A stretch of DNA of 64,000 nucleotides. Source: Halictus rubicundus. Taxonomy: Eukaryota; Arthropoda; Insecta; Hymenoptera; Halictidae. The notes under the pieces are model-generated. The model ran no database searches and was not told where the DNA came from. It saw nothing but the letters and a program-made list of their open reading frames with translations. Every line of letters begins with the position of its first letter. The stretch's first letter is position 1. Positions 42,001 to 56,530 of this stretch are shown here, one piece after another. Made by a program: the position numbers and the translations under genes. The stretch spans positions 62,001 through 126,000 of the forward strand of contig NW_027488967.1 in the NCBI RefSeq assembly GCF_050948215.1. The letters run 5' to 3'.

Positions 42001-45000
42001 ATCCTCTATCCTATCCTATCCTCTATCCTATCCTATTCTCTATCCTATCCTATCCTCTATCCTATCCTATCCTCTATCCTATCCTATCCTCTCTCCTATT
42101 CTATCCTCTATCCTATCCAATCCTATATCGTATCCTCTATCCTATCCTATCCTCTATCCTATCCTATCCACTATCCTATCCTATCCTCTATCCTATCCTA
42201 TCCTCTATCCTATCCTACCGTTTATCCTATCCTATCCTCTATCCTATCCTATTCTCTATCCTATCCTATCCTCTATCCTATCCTATCCTCTATCGTATAT
42301 TATCCTCTATCCTATCCTATTCTCTATCCTATTCTATCCTCTATCCTATCCTATTCTCCATCCGATCCTATTCTCTATCCTATCCTATCCTCTATCCTAT
42401 CCTATTCTCCATCCGATCCTATCCTCTATCCTATCTTATCCTCTATCCTATCCTATCCTCTATCCTATCCTATCCTCTATCCTATCCTATCCTATCCTCT
42501 ATCTTATCCTATCCTCTATCCTATCCTATCCTCTATCATATCCTATCCTCTATCCTATCCAATCCTATATCCTATTCTCTATCCTATCCTATCCTCTATG
42601 ATATCCTATCCTCTATCCTAACCTATTCTCTATCCTATCCTATCCTCTATCCTATCCAATCCTATCCTCTATCATATCCTCTATCCTATCCTATCCCCTA
42701 TCCTATCCTATCCTCTATCCTATCCTATCCTCTATCCTATCCTATTCTCTATCCTATCCTATCCTCTATCCTATCCTATCCTCTATCCTATCCTATTCTC
42801 CATCCTATCCTATCCTCTATCCTATCCTATCCTCTATCCTATCCTATCCTCTATCCTATCCTATTCTCTATCCTATCTTATCCTCTATCCTATCCTATCC
42901 TCTATCCTATCCTATCCTCTATCCTATCCTATCCTCTATCCTATCCTATCCTCTATCCTATCCTATCCTCTATCCTATCTTATCCACTATCCTATCCTAT
43001 CCTCTATCCTATCCTATCCTCTATCCTATCCTATCCTATCCTATCCTCTATCCTATCCTATCCTCTATCCTATCCTATCCTATCCTATCCTCTATCCTAT
43101 CCTATCCTCTATCCTATCCTATCCTATCCTCTATCCTATCCTCTATCCTATCCAATCCTATATCCTATTCTCCATACTATCCTATCCTCTATCCTATCCT
43201 ATCCTCTATCAGATCCTATCCTCTATCCTATCCTATCCTCTATCCTATCCTATCCTCTATCCTATCCTATTCTCTATCCTATCCTATCTTTCTATCCTAT
43301 CCTATCCTCTATCCTATCCTATCCTCTCTCCTATTCTATCCTCTATCCTATCCAATCCTATATCGTATCCTCTATCCTATCCTATCCTCTATCCTATCCT
43401 ATCCACTATCCTATCCTATCCTCTATCCTATCCTATCCTCTATCCTATCGTATCCTCTATCCTATCCTATCGTTTATCCTATCCTATCCTCTATCCTATC
43501 CTATTCTCTATCCTATCCTATCCTCTATCCTATCCTATCCTCAATCCTATCCTATCCTCTATCGTATATTATCCTCTATCCTATCCTATTCTCTATCCTA
43601 TCCTATTCTCTATCCTATCCTACCCTCTATCCTATCCTATTCTCCATCCGATCCTATCCTCTATCCTATCTTATCCTCTATCCTATCCTATCCTCTATCC
43701 TATCCTATCCTCTATCCTATCCTATCCTATCCTCTATCTTATCGTATCCTCTATCATATCCTATCCTCTATCCTATCCTATCGTTGATCCTATCCTATCC
43801 TCTATCCTATCCTATCCTCTATCCTATCGTATCCTCTATCATATCCTATCCTCTATCCTATCCAATCCTATATCCTATTCTCTATCCTATCCTATCCTCT
43901 ATGATATCCTATCCTCTATTCTAACCTATTCTCTATCCTATCCTATCCTCTATCCTATCCTATCCTATCCTCTATCCTATCCTCTATCCTATCCTATCCT
44001 ATCGTTTATCCTATCCTATCCTCTATCCTATCCTATCCTCTAACATATCCTATCCGCTATCCTATCCTATCCTCTATCCTATTCTATCCTCTATCCTATC
44101 CAATCCTATATCCTATTCTCTATCCTATCCTATCCGCTATTCTATCCTATCCTCTATCCTATCCTATCCTCTATCCTATCATATCCTCTATCCTATCCTA
44201 TCCCCTATCCTATGCTATCCTCTATCCTATCCTATCCTCTATCCTATCCTATCCTCTATCCTATCCTATCCTCTATCCTATCCTATTCTCTATCCTATCC
44301 TATCCTCTATCCTATGCTATCCTCTATCGTATCCTATCCTTTATCCTATCCTATCCTCTATCCTATCCTATCCGCTATCCTATCCAATCCTATATCCTAT
44401 TCTCTATCCTATCCTATCCTCTATGATATCCTATCCTCTATCCTATACTATCCTCTATCCTATCCTATCCTCTATCCTATCCTATCCTCTATCCTATCCT
44501 ATCCTCTATCCTATCCTATTCTCCATCCTATCCTATCCTCTATCCTATCCTATCCTCTATCCTATCCTATCCTCTATCCTATCCTGTCCTCTATCCTATC
44601 CTATCCTATCCTCTATCCTATCCTATCCTCTATCATATCCTATCCTCTATCCTATCCTATCGTTTATCCTATCCTATCCTCTATCCTATCCTATCCTCTA
44701 TCCTATCCTATCCTCTATCCTATCCTATCGTTTATCCTATCCTATCCTCTATCCTATCCTATCGTTTATCCTATCCTATCCTCTATCCTATCCTATCCTC
44801 TATCCTATCCAATCCTCTATCCTATCCTATCCTCTATCCTATCCTATCCTCTATCCTATCCTATCCTCTATCCTATTCTATCCTCTATCCTATCCAATCC
44901 TATATCCTATTCTCTATCCTATCCTATCCTCTATGATATCCTATCCTCTATCCTAACCTATTCTCTATCCTATCCTATCCTCCATCCTATCCTATCATAT

Positions 45001-46056
45001 CCTCTATCCTATCCTATCCCCTATCCTATCCTATCCTCTATCCTATCCTATCCTCTATCCTATCCTATCCTCTATCCTATCCTATCCTCTATCCTATCCT
45101 ATCCTCTATCCTATCCTATCCTCTATCCTATCCTATCCACTATCCTATCCTATCCTCTATCCTATCCTATCCTCTATCCTATCCTATCCTATCCTATCCT
45201 CTATCCTATCCTATCCTCTATCCTATCCTATCCTATCCTCTATCCTATCCTCTATCCTATCCAATCCTATATCCTATTCTCCATCCTATCCTATCCTCTA
45301 TCCTATCCTATCCTCTATCAGATCCTATCCTCTATCCTATCCTATCCTCTATCCTATCGTATCCTATCCTCTATCCTATCCTATCCTCTATCCTATCGTA
45401 TCCTCTATCCTATCGTATCCTCTATCCTATCCTATCGTTTATCCTATCCTATCCTCTATCCTATCCTATTCTCTATCCTATCCTATCCTCTATCCTATCC
45501 TATCCTCTATCCTATCCTATCCTATCCTCTATCGTATATTATCCTCTATCCTATCCTATTCTCTATCCTATCCTATTCTCTATCCTATCCTATCCTCTAT
45601 CCTATCCTATTCTCCATCCGATCCTATCCTCTATCCTATCTTATCCTCTATCCTATCCTATCCTATCCTCTATCCTATCCTATCCTATCCTATCCTATCC
45701 TCTATCCTATCCTATCCTCTATCCTATCCTATCCTCTATCGTATATTATCCTCTATCCTATCCTATTCTCTATCCTATCCTATTCTCTATCCTATCCTAT
45801 CCTCTATCCTATCCTATTCTCCATCCGATCCTATCCTCTATCATATCCTATCCTCTATCCTATCCTATCGTTTATCCTATCCTATCCTCTATCCTATCCT
45901 ATCCTCTAACATATCCTATCCGCTATCCTATCCTATCCTCTATCCTATTCTATCCTCTATCCTATCCAATCCTATATCCTATACTCTATCCTATCCTATC
46001 CTCTATTCTATCCTATCCTCTATCCTATCCTATCCTCTATCCTATCATATCCTCTA
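36086..46056 (+). repeat. ~10-kb macro-repeat, copy 1
   Basis: Landmarks at 36.15-39 kb recur at +9,713 to +9,917 bp and those at 39-45 kb at about +10,303 to +10,332 bp: TATGCTCTATCC (36477 and 46394), TAACAT (38835 and 48548, 44041 and 54373), TTCTCGATCC (39639, 40596 and 41451 against 49954, 50911 and 51766), and TCTTTCT (43289 and 53621). The unit contains a 13.1-15.3 kb-like section (36.48-38.70 kb, the same length as 13113-15338 at offset 23,364) joined to block copy 2. Relative to copy 2 of the macro-repeat it lacks 590 bp near 39.07 kb and has about 204 bp more at 36.5-38.7 kb. Confidence 0.8.
38728..38782 (+). repeat. Short-monomer island, copy 5 (four 12-mers and a 7-mer)
   Basis: This island has four 12-mers (38728, 38740, 38752, 38764) and a 7-mer (38776-38782), one 12-mer more than at 15364. 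That extra 12-mer explains why the offset to the 15-kb region rises from 23,364 to 23,376 bp across it. It shows change in copy number of single short monomers. Confidence 0.9.
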
Positions 46057-46350
46057 TCCTATCCTATTCTCTATCCTATCCTATCCTCTATCCTATCCTA
46101 TTCTCTATCCTATCCTATCCTCTATCCTATCCTATCCTCTATCCTATCCTATTCTCCATCCTATCCTATCCTCTATCCTATCCTATCCTCTATCCTATCC
46201 TATCCTCTATCCTATCCTATCCTCTATCCTATCCTATCCTATCCTCTATCCTATCCTATCCTCTATCATATCCTATCCTCTATCCTATCCTATCGTTTAT
46301 CCTATCCTATCCTCTATCCTATCCTATCCTCTATCCTATCCTATCCTCTA
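40148..46350 (+). repeat. ~6.2-kb higher-order block, copy 2
   Basis: Second copy of the 26206-32397 block, at +13,942 bp throughout 26.2-31.5 kb and +13,947 bp after that (one extra pentamer near 45.51 kb). It carries TCTTTCT at 43289-43291 and ATCGTTGATCC near 43784. At about 46,350 it passes into the next macro-repeat unit, where copy 1 instead runs on with CCAATCC. It holds one copy of the 2,184-bp unit. Confidence 0.85.
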
Positions 46351-49300
46351 TCCTATCGTATCCTCTATCCTATCCTATCGTTTATCCTATGCTATGCTCT
46401 ATCCTATCCTATTCTCTATCCTATCCTATCCTCTATCCTATCCTCTATTCTATCCAATCCTATATCCTATCCTCTATCATATCCTATCCTCTATCCTATC
46501 CAATCCTATATCCTATCCTCTATCATATCCTATCCTCTATCCTATCCTATCCTCTATCCTATCCTATCCTATCCTCTATCCTATCCTATCCTCTATCCTA
46601 TCCTATCCTCTATCCTATCCTATCCGCTATCCTATCCAATCCTATATCCTATTCTCTATTCTATCCTATCCTCTATCCTATCCTATCCTCTATCCTATCC
46701 TATCCTCTATCCTATCCTATTCTCTATCCTATCCTATCCTCTATCCTATCCTATCCTCTATCCTATCCTATCCTCTCTCCTATTCTATCCTCTATCCTAT
46801 CCAATCCTATATCGTATCCTCTATCCTATCCTATCCTCTATCCTATCCTATCCACTATCCTATCCTATCCTCTATCCTATCCTATCCTCTATCCTATCCT
46901 ATTCTCTATCCTATCCTATCCTCTATCCTATCCTATTCTCCATCCGATCCTATCCTCTATCCTATCTTATCCTCTATCCTATCCTATCCTCTATCCTATC
47001 CTATCCTCTATCCTATCCTATCCTATCCTCTATCTTATCCTATCCTCTATCATATCCTATCCTCTATCCTATCCTATCGTTTATCCTATCCTATCCTCTA
47101 TCGTATCCTATTCTCTATCCTATCCTATTCTCTATCCTATCCTATCCTCTATCCTATCCTATTCTCCATCCGATCCTATCCTCTATCCTATCTTATCCTC
47201 TATCCTATCCTATCCTCTATCCTATCCTATCCTCTATCCTATCCTATCCTATCCTCTATCCTATCCTATCCTCTATCCTATCCTATCCTCTATCCTATCC
47301 TATCCGCTATCCTATCCAATCCTATATCCTATTCTCTATTCTATCCTATCCTCTATCCTATCCTATCCTCTATCCTATCCTATCCTCTATCCTATCCTAT
47401 TCTCTATCCTATCCTATCCTCTATCCTATCCTATCCTCTATCCTATCCTATCCTCTCTCCTATTCTATCCTCTATCCTATCCAATCCTATATCGTATCCT
47501 CTATCCTATCCTATCCTCTATCCTATCCTATCCACTATCCTATCCTATCCTCTATCCTATCCTATCCTCTATCCTATCGTATCCTCTATCCTATCCTATC
47601 GTTTATCCTATCCAATCCTCTATCCTATCCTATTCTCTATCCTATCCTATCCTCTATCCTATCCTATCCTCTATCCTATCCTATCCTCTATCGTATATTA
47701 TCCTCTATCCTATCCTATTCTCTATCCTATCCTATTCTCTATCCTATCCTATCCTCTATCCTATCCTATTCTCCATCCGATCCTATCCTCTATCCTATCT
47801 TATCCTCTATCCTATCCTATCCTCTATCCTATCCTATCCTCTATCCTATCCTATCCTATCCTCTATCTTATCCTATCCTCTATCATATCCTATCCTCTAT
47901 CCTATCCTATCGTTTATCCTATCCTATCCTCTATCGTATCCTATTCTCTATCCTATCCTATTCTCTATCCTATCCTATCCTCTATCCTATCCTATTCTCC
48001 ATCCGATCCTATCCTCTATCCTATCTTATCCTCTATCCTATCCTATCCTCTATCCTATCCTATCCTCTATCCTATCCTATCCTATCCTCTATCTTATCCT
48101 ATCCTCTATCATATCCTATCCTCTATCCTATCCTATCGTTTATCCTATCCTATCCTCTATCCTATCCTATCCTCTATCCTATCCTATTCTCTATCCTATC
48201 CTATCCTCTATCGTATCCTATCCTCTATCCTATCCTATCCTCTATCCTATCCTATCCTCTATCCTATCCTATCCTCTATCCTATCCTATCCTCTATCCTA
48301 TCCTATCCTCTATCCTATCCTATCCTCTATCATATCCTATCCTCTATCCTATCCAATCCTATATCCTATTCTCTATCCTATCCTATCCTCTATGATATCC
48401 TATCCTCTATCCTAACCTATTCTCTATCCTATCCTATCCTCTATCCTATCCTCTATCCTATCCTCTATCCTATCCTCTATCCTATCCTCTATCCTCTATC
48501 CTATCCTATCGTTTATCCTATCCTATCCTCTATCCTATCCTATCCTCTAACATATCCTATCCGCTATCCTATCCTATCCTCTATCCTATTCTATCCTCTA
48601 TCCTATCCAATCCTATATCCTATTCTCTATCCTATCCTGTCCTCTATTCTATCCTATCCTCTATCCTATCCTATCCTCTATCCTATCATATCCTCTATCC
48701 TATCCTATCCCCTATCCTATCCTATCCTCTATCCTATCCTATCCTCTATCCTATCCTATTCTCTACCCTATCCTATCCTCTATCCTATGCTATCCTCTAT
48801 CGTATCCTATCCTTTATCCTATCCTATCCTCTATCCTATCCTATCCGCTATCCTATCCAATCCTATATCCTATTCTCTATCCTATCCTATCCTCTATGAT
48901 ATCCTATCCTCTATCCTATACTATCCTCTATCCTATCCTATCCTCTATCCTATCCTATCCTCTATCCTATCCTATCCTCTATCCTATCCTATTCTCTATC
49001 CTATCCTATCCTCTATCCTATCCTATTCTCTATCCTATCCTATCCTCTATCCTATCCTATCCTGTATCCTATCCTATCCTCTATCCTATCCTATCCTCTA
49101 TCCTATTCTATCCTCTATCCTATCCAATCCTATATCCTATTCTCTATCCTATCCTATCCTCTATGATATCCTATCCTCTATCCTAACCTATTCTCTATCC
49201 TATCCTATCCTCCATCCTATCCTATCCTATCCTCTATCCTATCCTATCGTCTATCCTATCATATCCTCTATCCTATCCTATCCCCTATCCTATCCTATCC

Positions 49301-52300
49301 TCTATCCTATCCTATCCTCTATCCTATCCTATCCTCTATCCTATCCTATTCTCTATCCTATCCTATCCTCTATCCTATGCTATCCTCTATCGTATCCTAT
49401 CCTCTATCCTATCCTATCCTCTATCCTATCCTATCCTCTATCCTATCCAATCCTCTATCCTATCCTATCCTCTATCCTATCCTATCCTCTATCCTATCCT
49501 ATCCTCTATCCTATCCTATCCTCTATCCTATTCTATCCTCTATCCTATCCAATCCTATATCCTATTCTCTATCCTATCCTATCCTCTATGATATCCTATC
49601 CTCTATCCTAACCTATTCTCTATCCTATCCTATCCTCTATCCTATCCTATCCTCTATCCTATCCTATCCTCTATCCTATCCTATCCTCTATCCTATCCTA
49701 TCCTCTATCCTATCCTATCCTCTATCCTATCCTATCCACTATCCTATCCTATCCTCTATCCTATCCTATCCTCTATCCTATCCTATCCTATCCTATCCTC
49801 TATCCTATCCTATCCTATCCTATCCTCTATCCTATCCTATCCTCTATCCTATCCTATCCTCTATCCTATACTATCCGCTATCCTATCCAATCCTATATCC
49901 TATTCTCTATCCTATCCTATCCTCTATGATATCCTATCCTCTATCCTAACCTATTCTCGATCCTATCCTATCCTCTATCCTATCCTATCCTATCCTCTAT
50001 CCTATCCTCTATCCTATCCTCTATCCTATCCAATCCTATATCCTATTCTCCATCCTATCCTATCCTCTACCCTATCCTATCCTCTATCAGATCCTATCCT
50101 CTATCCTATCCTATCCTCTATCCTATCATATCCTATCCTCTATCCTATCCTATCCTCTATCCTATCGTATCCTCTATCCTATCGTATCCTCTATCCTATC
50201 CTATCGTTTATCCTATCCTATGCTCTATCCTATCCTATTCTCTATCCTATCCTATCCTCTATCCTATGCTATCCTCTATCGTATCCTATCCTCTATCCTA
50301 TCCTATCCTCTACCCTATCCTATCCTCTACCAGATCCTATCCTCTATCCTATCCTATCCTCTATCCTATCGTATCCTATCCTCTATCCTATCCTATCCTC
50401 TATCCTATCGTATCCTCTATCCTATCGTATCCTCTATCCTATCCTATCGTTTATCCTATCCTATGCTCTATCCTATCCTATTCTCTATCCTATCCTATCC
50501 TCTATCCTATCCTCTATTCTATCCAATCCTATATCCTATCCTCTATCATATCCTATCCTCTATCCTATCCTATCCTCTATCCTATCCTATCCTATCCTCT
50601 ATCCTATCCTATCCTCTATCCTATCCTATCCTCTATCGTATCCTATCCTCTATCCTATCCTATCCTCTATCCTATCCTATCCTATCCGCTATCCTATCCA
50701 ATCCTATATCCTATTCTCTATTCTATCCTATCCTATCCTCTATCCTATCGTATCCTCTATCCTATCCTATCCTATCCTATCCTCTATCCTATCCTATCCT
50801 CTATCCTATCCTATCCTCTATCCTATACTATCCGCTATCCTATCCAATCCTATATCCTATTCTCTATCCTATCCTATCCTCTATGATATCCTATCCTCTA
50901 TCCTAACCTATTCTCGATCCTATCCTATCCTCTATCCTATCCTATCCTATCCTCTATCCTATCCTCTATCCTATCCAATCCTATATCCTATTCTCCATCC
51001 TATCCTATCCTCTACCCTATCCTATCCTCTATCAGATCCTATCCTCTATCCTATCCTATCCTCTATCCTATCGTATCCTATCCTCTATCCTATCCTATCC
51101 TCTATCCTATCGTATCCTCTATCCTATCGTATCCTCTATCCTATCCTATCGTTTATCCTATCCTATGCTCTATCCTATCCTATTCTCTATCCTATCCTAT
51201 CCTCTATCCTATGCTATCCTCTATCGTATCCTATCCTCTATCCTATCCTATCCTCTATCCTATCCTATCCTCTATCCTATCCAATCCTCTATCCTATCCT
51301 ATCCTCTATCCTATCCTATCCTCTATCCTATCCTATCCTCTATCCTATCCTATCCTCTATCCTATTCTATCCTCTATCCTATCCAATCCTATATCCTATT
51401 CTCTATCCTATCCTACCCTCTATGATATCCTATCCTCTATCCTATCCTATTCTCTATCCTATCCTATCCTCTATCCTATCCTATCCTCTATCCTATCCTA
51501 TCCTCTATCCTATCCTATCCTCTATCCTATCCTATCCTCTATCCTATCCTATCCTCTATCCTATCCTATCCACTATCCTATCCTATCCTCTATCCTATCC
51601 TATCATCTATCCTATCCTATCCTATCCTATCCTATCCTCTATCCTATCCTATCCTCTATCCTATCCTATCCTCTATCCTATACTATCCGCTATCCTATCC
51701 AATCCTATATCCTATTCTCTATCCTATCCTATCCTCTATGATATCCTATCCTCTATCCTAACCTATTCTCGATCCTATCCTATCCTCTATCCTATCCTAT
51801 CCTATCCTCTATCCTATCCTCTATCCTATCCTCTATCCTATCCAATCCTATATCCTATTCTCCATCCTATCCTATCCTCTACCCTATCCTATCCTCTATC
51901 AGATCCTATCCTCTATCCTATCCTATCCTCTATCCTATCGTATCCTATCCTCTATCCTATCCTATCCTCTATCCTATCGTATCCTCTATCCTATCGTATC
52001 CTCTATCCTATCCTATCGTTTACCCTATCCTATGCTCTATCCTATCCTATTCTCTATCCTATCCTATCCTCTATCCTATCCTCTATTCTATCCAATCCTA
52101 TATCCTATCCTCTATCATATCCTATCCTCTATCCTATCCTATCCTCTATCCTATCCTATCCTATCCTCTATCCTATCCTATCCTCTATCCTATCCTATCC
52201 TCTATCGTATCCTATCCTCTATCCTATCCTATCCTCTATCCTATCCTATCCTATCCGCTATCCTATCCAATCCTATATCCTATTCTCTATTCTATCCTAT

Positions 52301-55300
52301 CCTCTATCCTATCCTATCCTCTATCCTATCCTATCCTCTATCCTATCCTATTCTCTATCCTATCCTATCCTCTATCCTATCCTATCCTCTATCCTATCCT
52401 ATCCTCTCTCCTATTCTATCCTCTATCCTATCCAATCCTATATCGTATCCTCTATCCTATCCTATCCTCTATCCTATCCTATCCACTATCCTATCCTATC
52501 CTCTATCCTATCCTATCCTCTATCCTATCCTACCGTTTATCCTATCCTATCCTCTATCCTATCCTATTCTCTATCCTATCCTATCCTCTATCCTATCCTA
52601 TAATCTATCGTATATTATCCTCTATCCTATCCTATTCTCTATCCTATCCTATCCTCTATCCTATCCTATTCTCCATCCGATCCTATTCTCTATCCTATCC
52701 TATCCTCTATCCTATCCTATTCTCCATCCGATCCTATCCTCTATCCTATCTTATCCTCTATCCTATCCTATCCTCTATCCTAGCCTATCCTCTATCCTAT
52801 CCTATCCTATCCTCTATCTTATCCTATCCTCTATCCTATCCTATCCTCTATCATATCCTATCCTCTATCCTATCCAATCCTATATCCTATTCTCTATCCT
52901 ATCCTATCCTCTATGATATCCTATCCTCTATCCTAACCTATTCTCTATCCTATCCTATCCTCTATCCTATCCAATCCTATCCTCTATCATATCCTCTATC
53001 CTATCCTATCCCCTATCCTATCCTATCCTCTATCCTATCCTATCCTCTATCCTATCCTATTCTCTATCCTATCCTATCCTCTATCCTATCCTATCCTCTA
53101 TCCTATCCTATTCTCCATCCTATCCTATCCTCTATCCTATCCTATCCTCTATCCTATCCTATCCTCTATCCTATCCTCACCTCTATCCTATCCTATTCTC
53201 TATCCTATCTTATCCTCTATCCTATCCTATCCTCTATCCTATCCTATCCTCTATCCTATCCTATCCTCTATCCTATCCTATCCTCTATCCTATCCTATCC
53301 TCTATCCTATCTTATCCACTATCCTATCCTATCCTCTATCCTATCCTATCCTCTATCCTATCCTATCCTATCCTATCCTCTATCCTATCCTATCCTCTAT
53401 CCTATCCTATCCTATCCTATCCTCTATCCTATCCTATCCTCTATCCTATCCTATCCTATCCTCTATCCTATCCTCTATCCTATCCAATCCTATATCCTAT
53501 TCTCCATACTATCCTATCCTCTATCCTATCCTATCCTCTATCAGATCCTATCCTCTATCCTATCCTATCCTCTATCCTATCCTATCCTCTATCCTATCCT
53601 ATTCTCTATCCTATCCTATCTTTCTATCCTATCCTATCCTCTATCCTATCCTATCCTCTCTCCTATTCTATCCTCTATCCTATCCAATCCTATATCGTAT
53701 CCTCTATCCTATCCTATCCTCTATCCTATCCTATCCACTATCCTATCCTATCCTCTATCCTATCCTATCCTCTATCCTATCGTATCCTCTATCCTATCCT
53801 ATCGTTTATCCTATCCTATCCTCTATCCTATCCTATTCTCTATCCTATCCTATCCTCTATCCTATCCTATCCTCAATCCTATCCTATCCTCTATCGTATA
53901 TTATCCTCTATCCTATCCTATTCTCTATCCTATCCTATTCTCTATCCTATCCTACCCTCTATCCTATCCTATTCTCCATCCGATCCTATCCTCTATCCTA
54001 TCTTATCCTCTATCCTATCCTATCCTCTATCCTATCCTATCCTCTATCCTATCCTATCCTATCCTCTATCTTATCGTATCCTCTATCATATCCTATCCTC
54101 TATCCTATCCTATCGTTGATCCTATCCTATCCTCTATCCTATCCTATCCTCTATCCTATCGTATCCTCTATCATATCCTATCCTCTATCCTATCCAATCC
54201 TATATCCTATTCTCTATCCTATCCTATCCTCTATGATATCCTATCCTCTATTCTAACCTATTCTCTATCCTATCCTATCCTCTATCCTATCCTATCCTAT
54301 CCTCTATCCTATCCTCTATCCTATCCTATCCTATCGTTTATCCTATCCTATCCTCTATCCTATCCTATCCTCTAACATATCCTATCCGCTATCCTATCCT
54401 ATCCTCTATCCTATTCTATCCTCTATCCTATCCAATCCTATATCCTATTCTCTATCCTATCCTATCCGCTATTCTATCCTATCCTCTATCCTATCCTATC
54501 CTCTATCCTATCATATCCTCTATCCTATCCTATCCGCTATCCTATCCAATCCTATATCCTATTCTCTATCCTATCCTATCCTCTATGATATCCTATCCTC
54601 TATCCTATACTATCCTCTATCCTATCCTATCCTCTATCCTATCCTATCCTCTATCCTATCCTATCCTCTATCCTATCCTATTCTCCATCCTATCCTATCC
54701 TCTATCCTATCCTATCCTCTATCCTATCCTATCCTCTATCCTATCCTGTCCTCTATCCTATCCTATCCTATCCTCTATCCTATCCTATCCTCTATCATAT
54801 CCTATCCTCTATCCTATCCTATCGTTTATCCTATCCTATCCTCTATCCTATCCTATCCTCTATCCTATCCTATCCTCTATCCTATCCTATCGTTTATCCT
54901 ATCCTATCCTCTATCCTATCCTATCGTTTATCCTATCCTATCCTCTATCCTATCCTATCCTCTATCCTATCCAATCCTCTATCCTATCCTATCCTCTATC
55001 CTATCCTATCCTCTATCCTATCCTATCCTCTATCCTATTCTATCCTCTATCCTATCCAATCCTATATCCTATTCTCTATCCTATCCTATCCTCTATGATA
55101 TCCTATCCTCTATCCTAACCTATTCTCTATCCTATCCTATCCTCCATCCTATCCTATCATATCCTCTATCCTATCCTATCCCCTATCCTATCCTATCCTC
55201 TATCCTATCCTATCCTCTATCCTATCCTATCCTCTATCCTATCCTATCCTCTATCCTATCCTATCCTCTATCCTATCCTATCCTCTATCCTATCCTATCC

Positions 55301-56530
55301 ACTATCCTATCCTATCCTCTATCCTATCCTATCCTCTATCCTATCCTATCCTATCCTATCCTCTATCCTATCCTATCCTCTATCCTATCCTATCCTATCC
55401 TCTATCCTATCCTCTATCCTATCCAATCCTATATCCTATTCTCCATCCTATCCTATCCTCTATCCTATCCTATCCTCTATCAGATCCTATCCTCTATCCT
55501 ATCCTATCCTCTATCCTATCCTATTCTCTATCCTATCCTATCCTCTATCCTATCCTATTCTCCATCCGATCCTATCCTCTATCCTATCGTATCCTCTATC
55601 CTATCGTATCCTCTATCCTATCCTATCGTTTATCCTATCCTATCCTCTATCCTATCCTATTCTCTATCCTATCCTATCCTCTATCCTATCCTATCCTCTA
55701 TCCTATCCTATCCTCTATCGTATATTATCCTCTATCCTATCCTATTCTCTATCCTATCCTATTCTCTATCCTATCCTATCCTCTATCCTATCCTATTCTC
55801 CATCCGATCCTATCCTCTATCCTATCTTATCCTCTATCCTATCCTATCCTATCCTCTATCCTATCCTATCCTATCCTATCCTATCCTCTATCCTATCCTA
55901 TCCTCTATCCTATCCTATCCTCTATCGTATATTATCCTCTATCCTATCCTATTCTCTATCCTATCCTATTCTCTATCCTATCCTATCCTCTATCCTATCC
56001 TATTCTCCATCCGATCCTATCCTCTACCATATCCTATCCTCTATCCTATCCTATCGTTTATCCTATCCTATCCTCTATCCTATCCTATCCTCTAACATAT
56101 CCTATCCGCTATCCTATCCTATCCTCTATCCTATTCTATCCTCTATCCTATCCAATCCTATATCCTATACTCTATCCTATCCTATCCTCTATTCTATCCT
56201 ATCCTCTATCCTATCCTATCCTCTATCCTATCATATCCTCTATCCTATCCTATTCTCTATCCTATCCTATCCTCTATCCTATCCTATTCTCTATCCTATC
56301 CTATCCTCTATCCTATGCTATCCTCTATCCTATCCTATTCTCCATCCTATCCTATCCTCTATCCTATCCTATCCTCTATCCTATCCTATCCTCTATCCTA
56401 TCCTATCCTCTATCCTATCCTATCCTATCCTCTATCCTATCCTATCCTCTATCATATCCTATCCTCTATCCTATCCTATCGTTTATCCTATCCTATCCTC
56501 TATCCTATCCTATCCTCTATCCTATCCTAT
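46057..56530 (+). repeat. ~10-kb macro-repeat, copy 2 (with block copy 3 at 50463-56530)
   Basis: Second tandem copy of the 36.1-46.05 kb unit. The two TATGCTATCCTCTATCGTATCC sites of the 15.7/16.3 kb region are both kept here (48787 and 49377, 590 bp apart), whereas copy 1 has one (39074). In block copy 3, landmarks follow block copy 2 at +10,315, then +10,332 after an added 17-mer. That extra monomer lies near a private CTCACCTCT variant at about 53176. The offset then falls to +10,162 after a 170-bp loss between 54511 and 54534. TCTTTCT is at 53621-53623. The copy parts from the first block near 56,530. Confidence 0.8.
48441..48495 (+). repeat. Short-monomer island, copy 6 (four 12-mers and a 7-mer)
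   Basis: Same four 12-mers and one 7-mer as at 38728, 9,713 bp downstream. Sharing the extra 12-mer supports direct descent of the two 10-kb units from one another. Confidence 0.9.
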
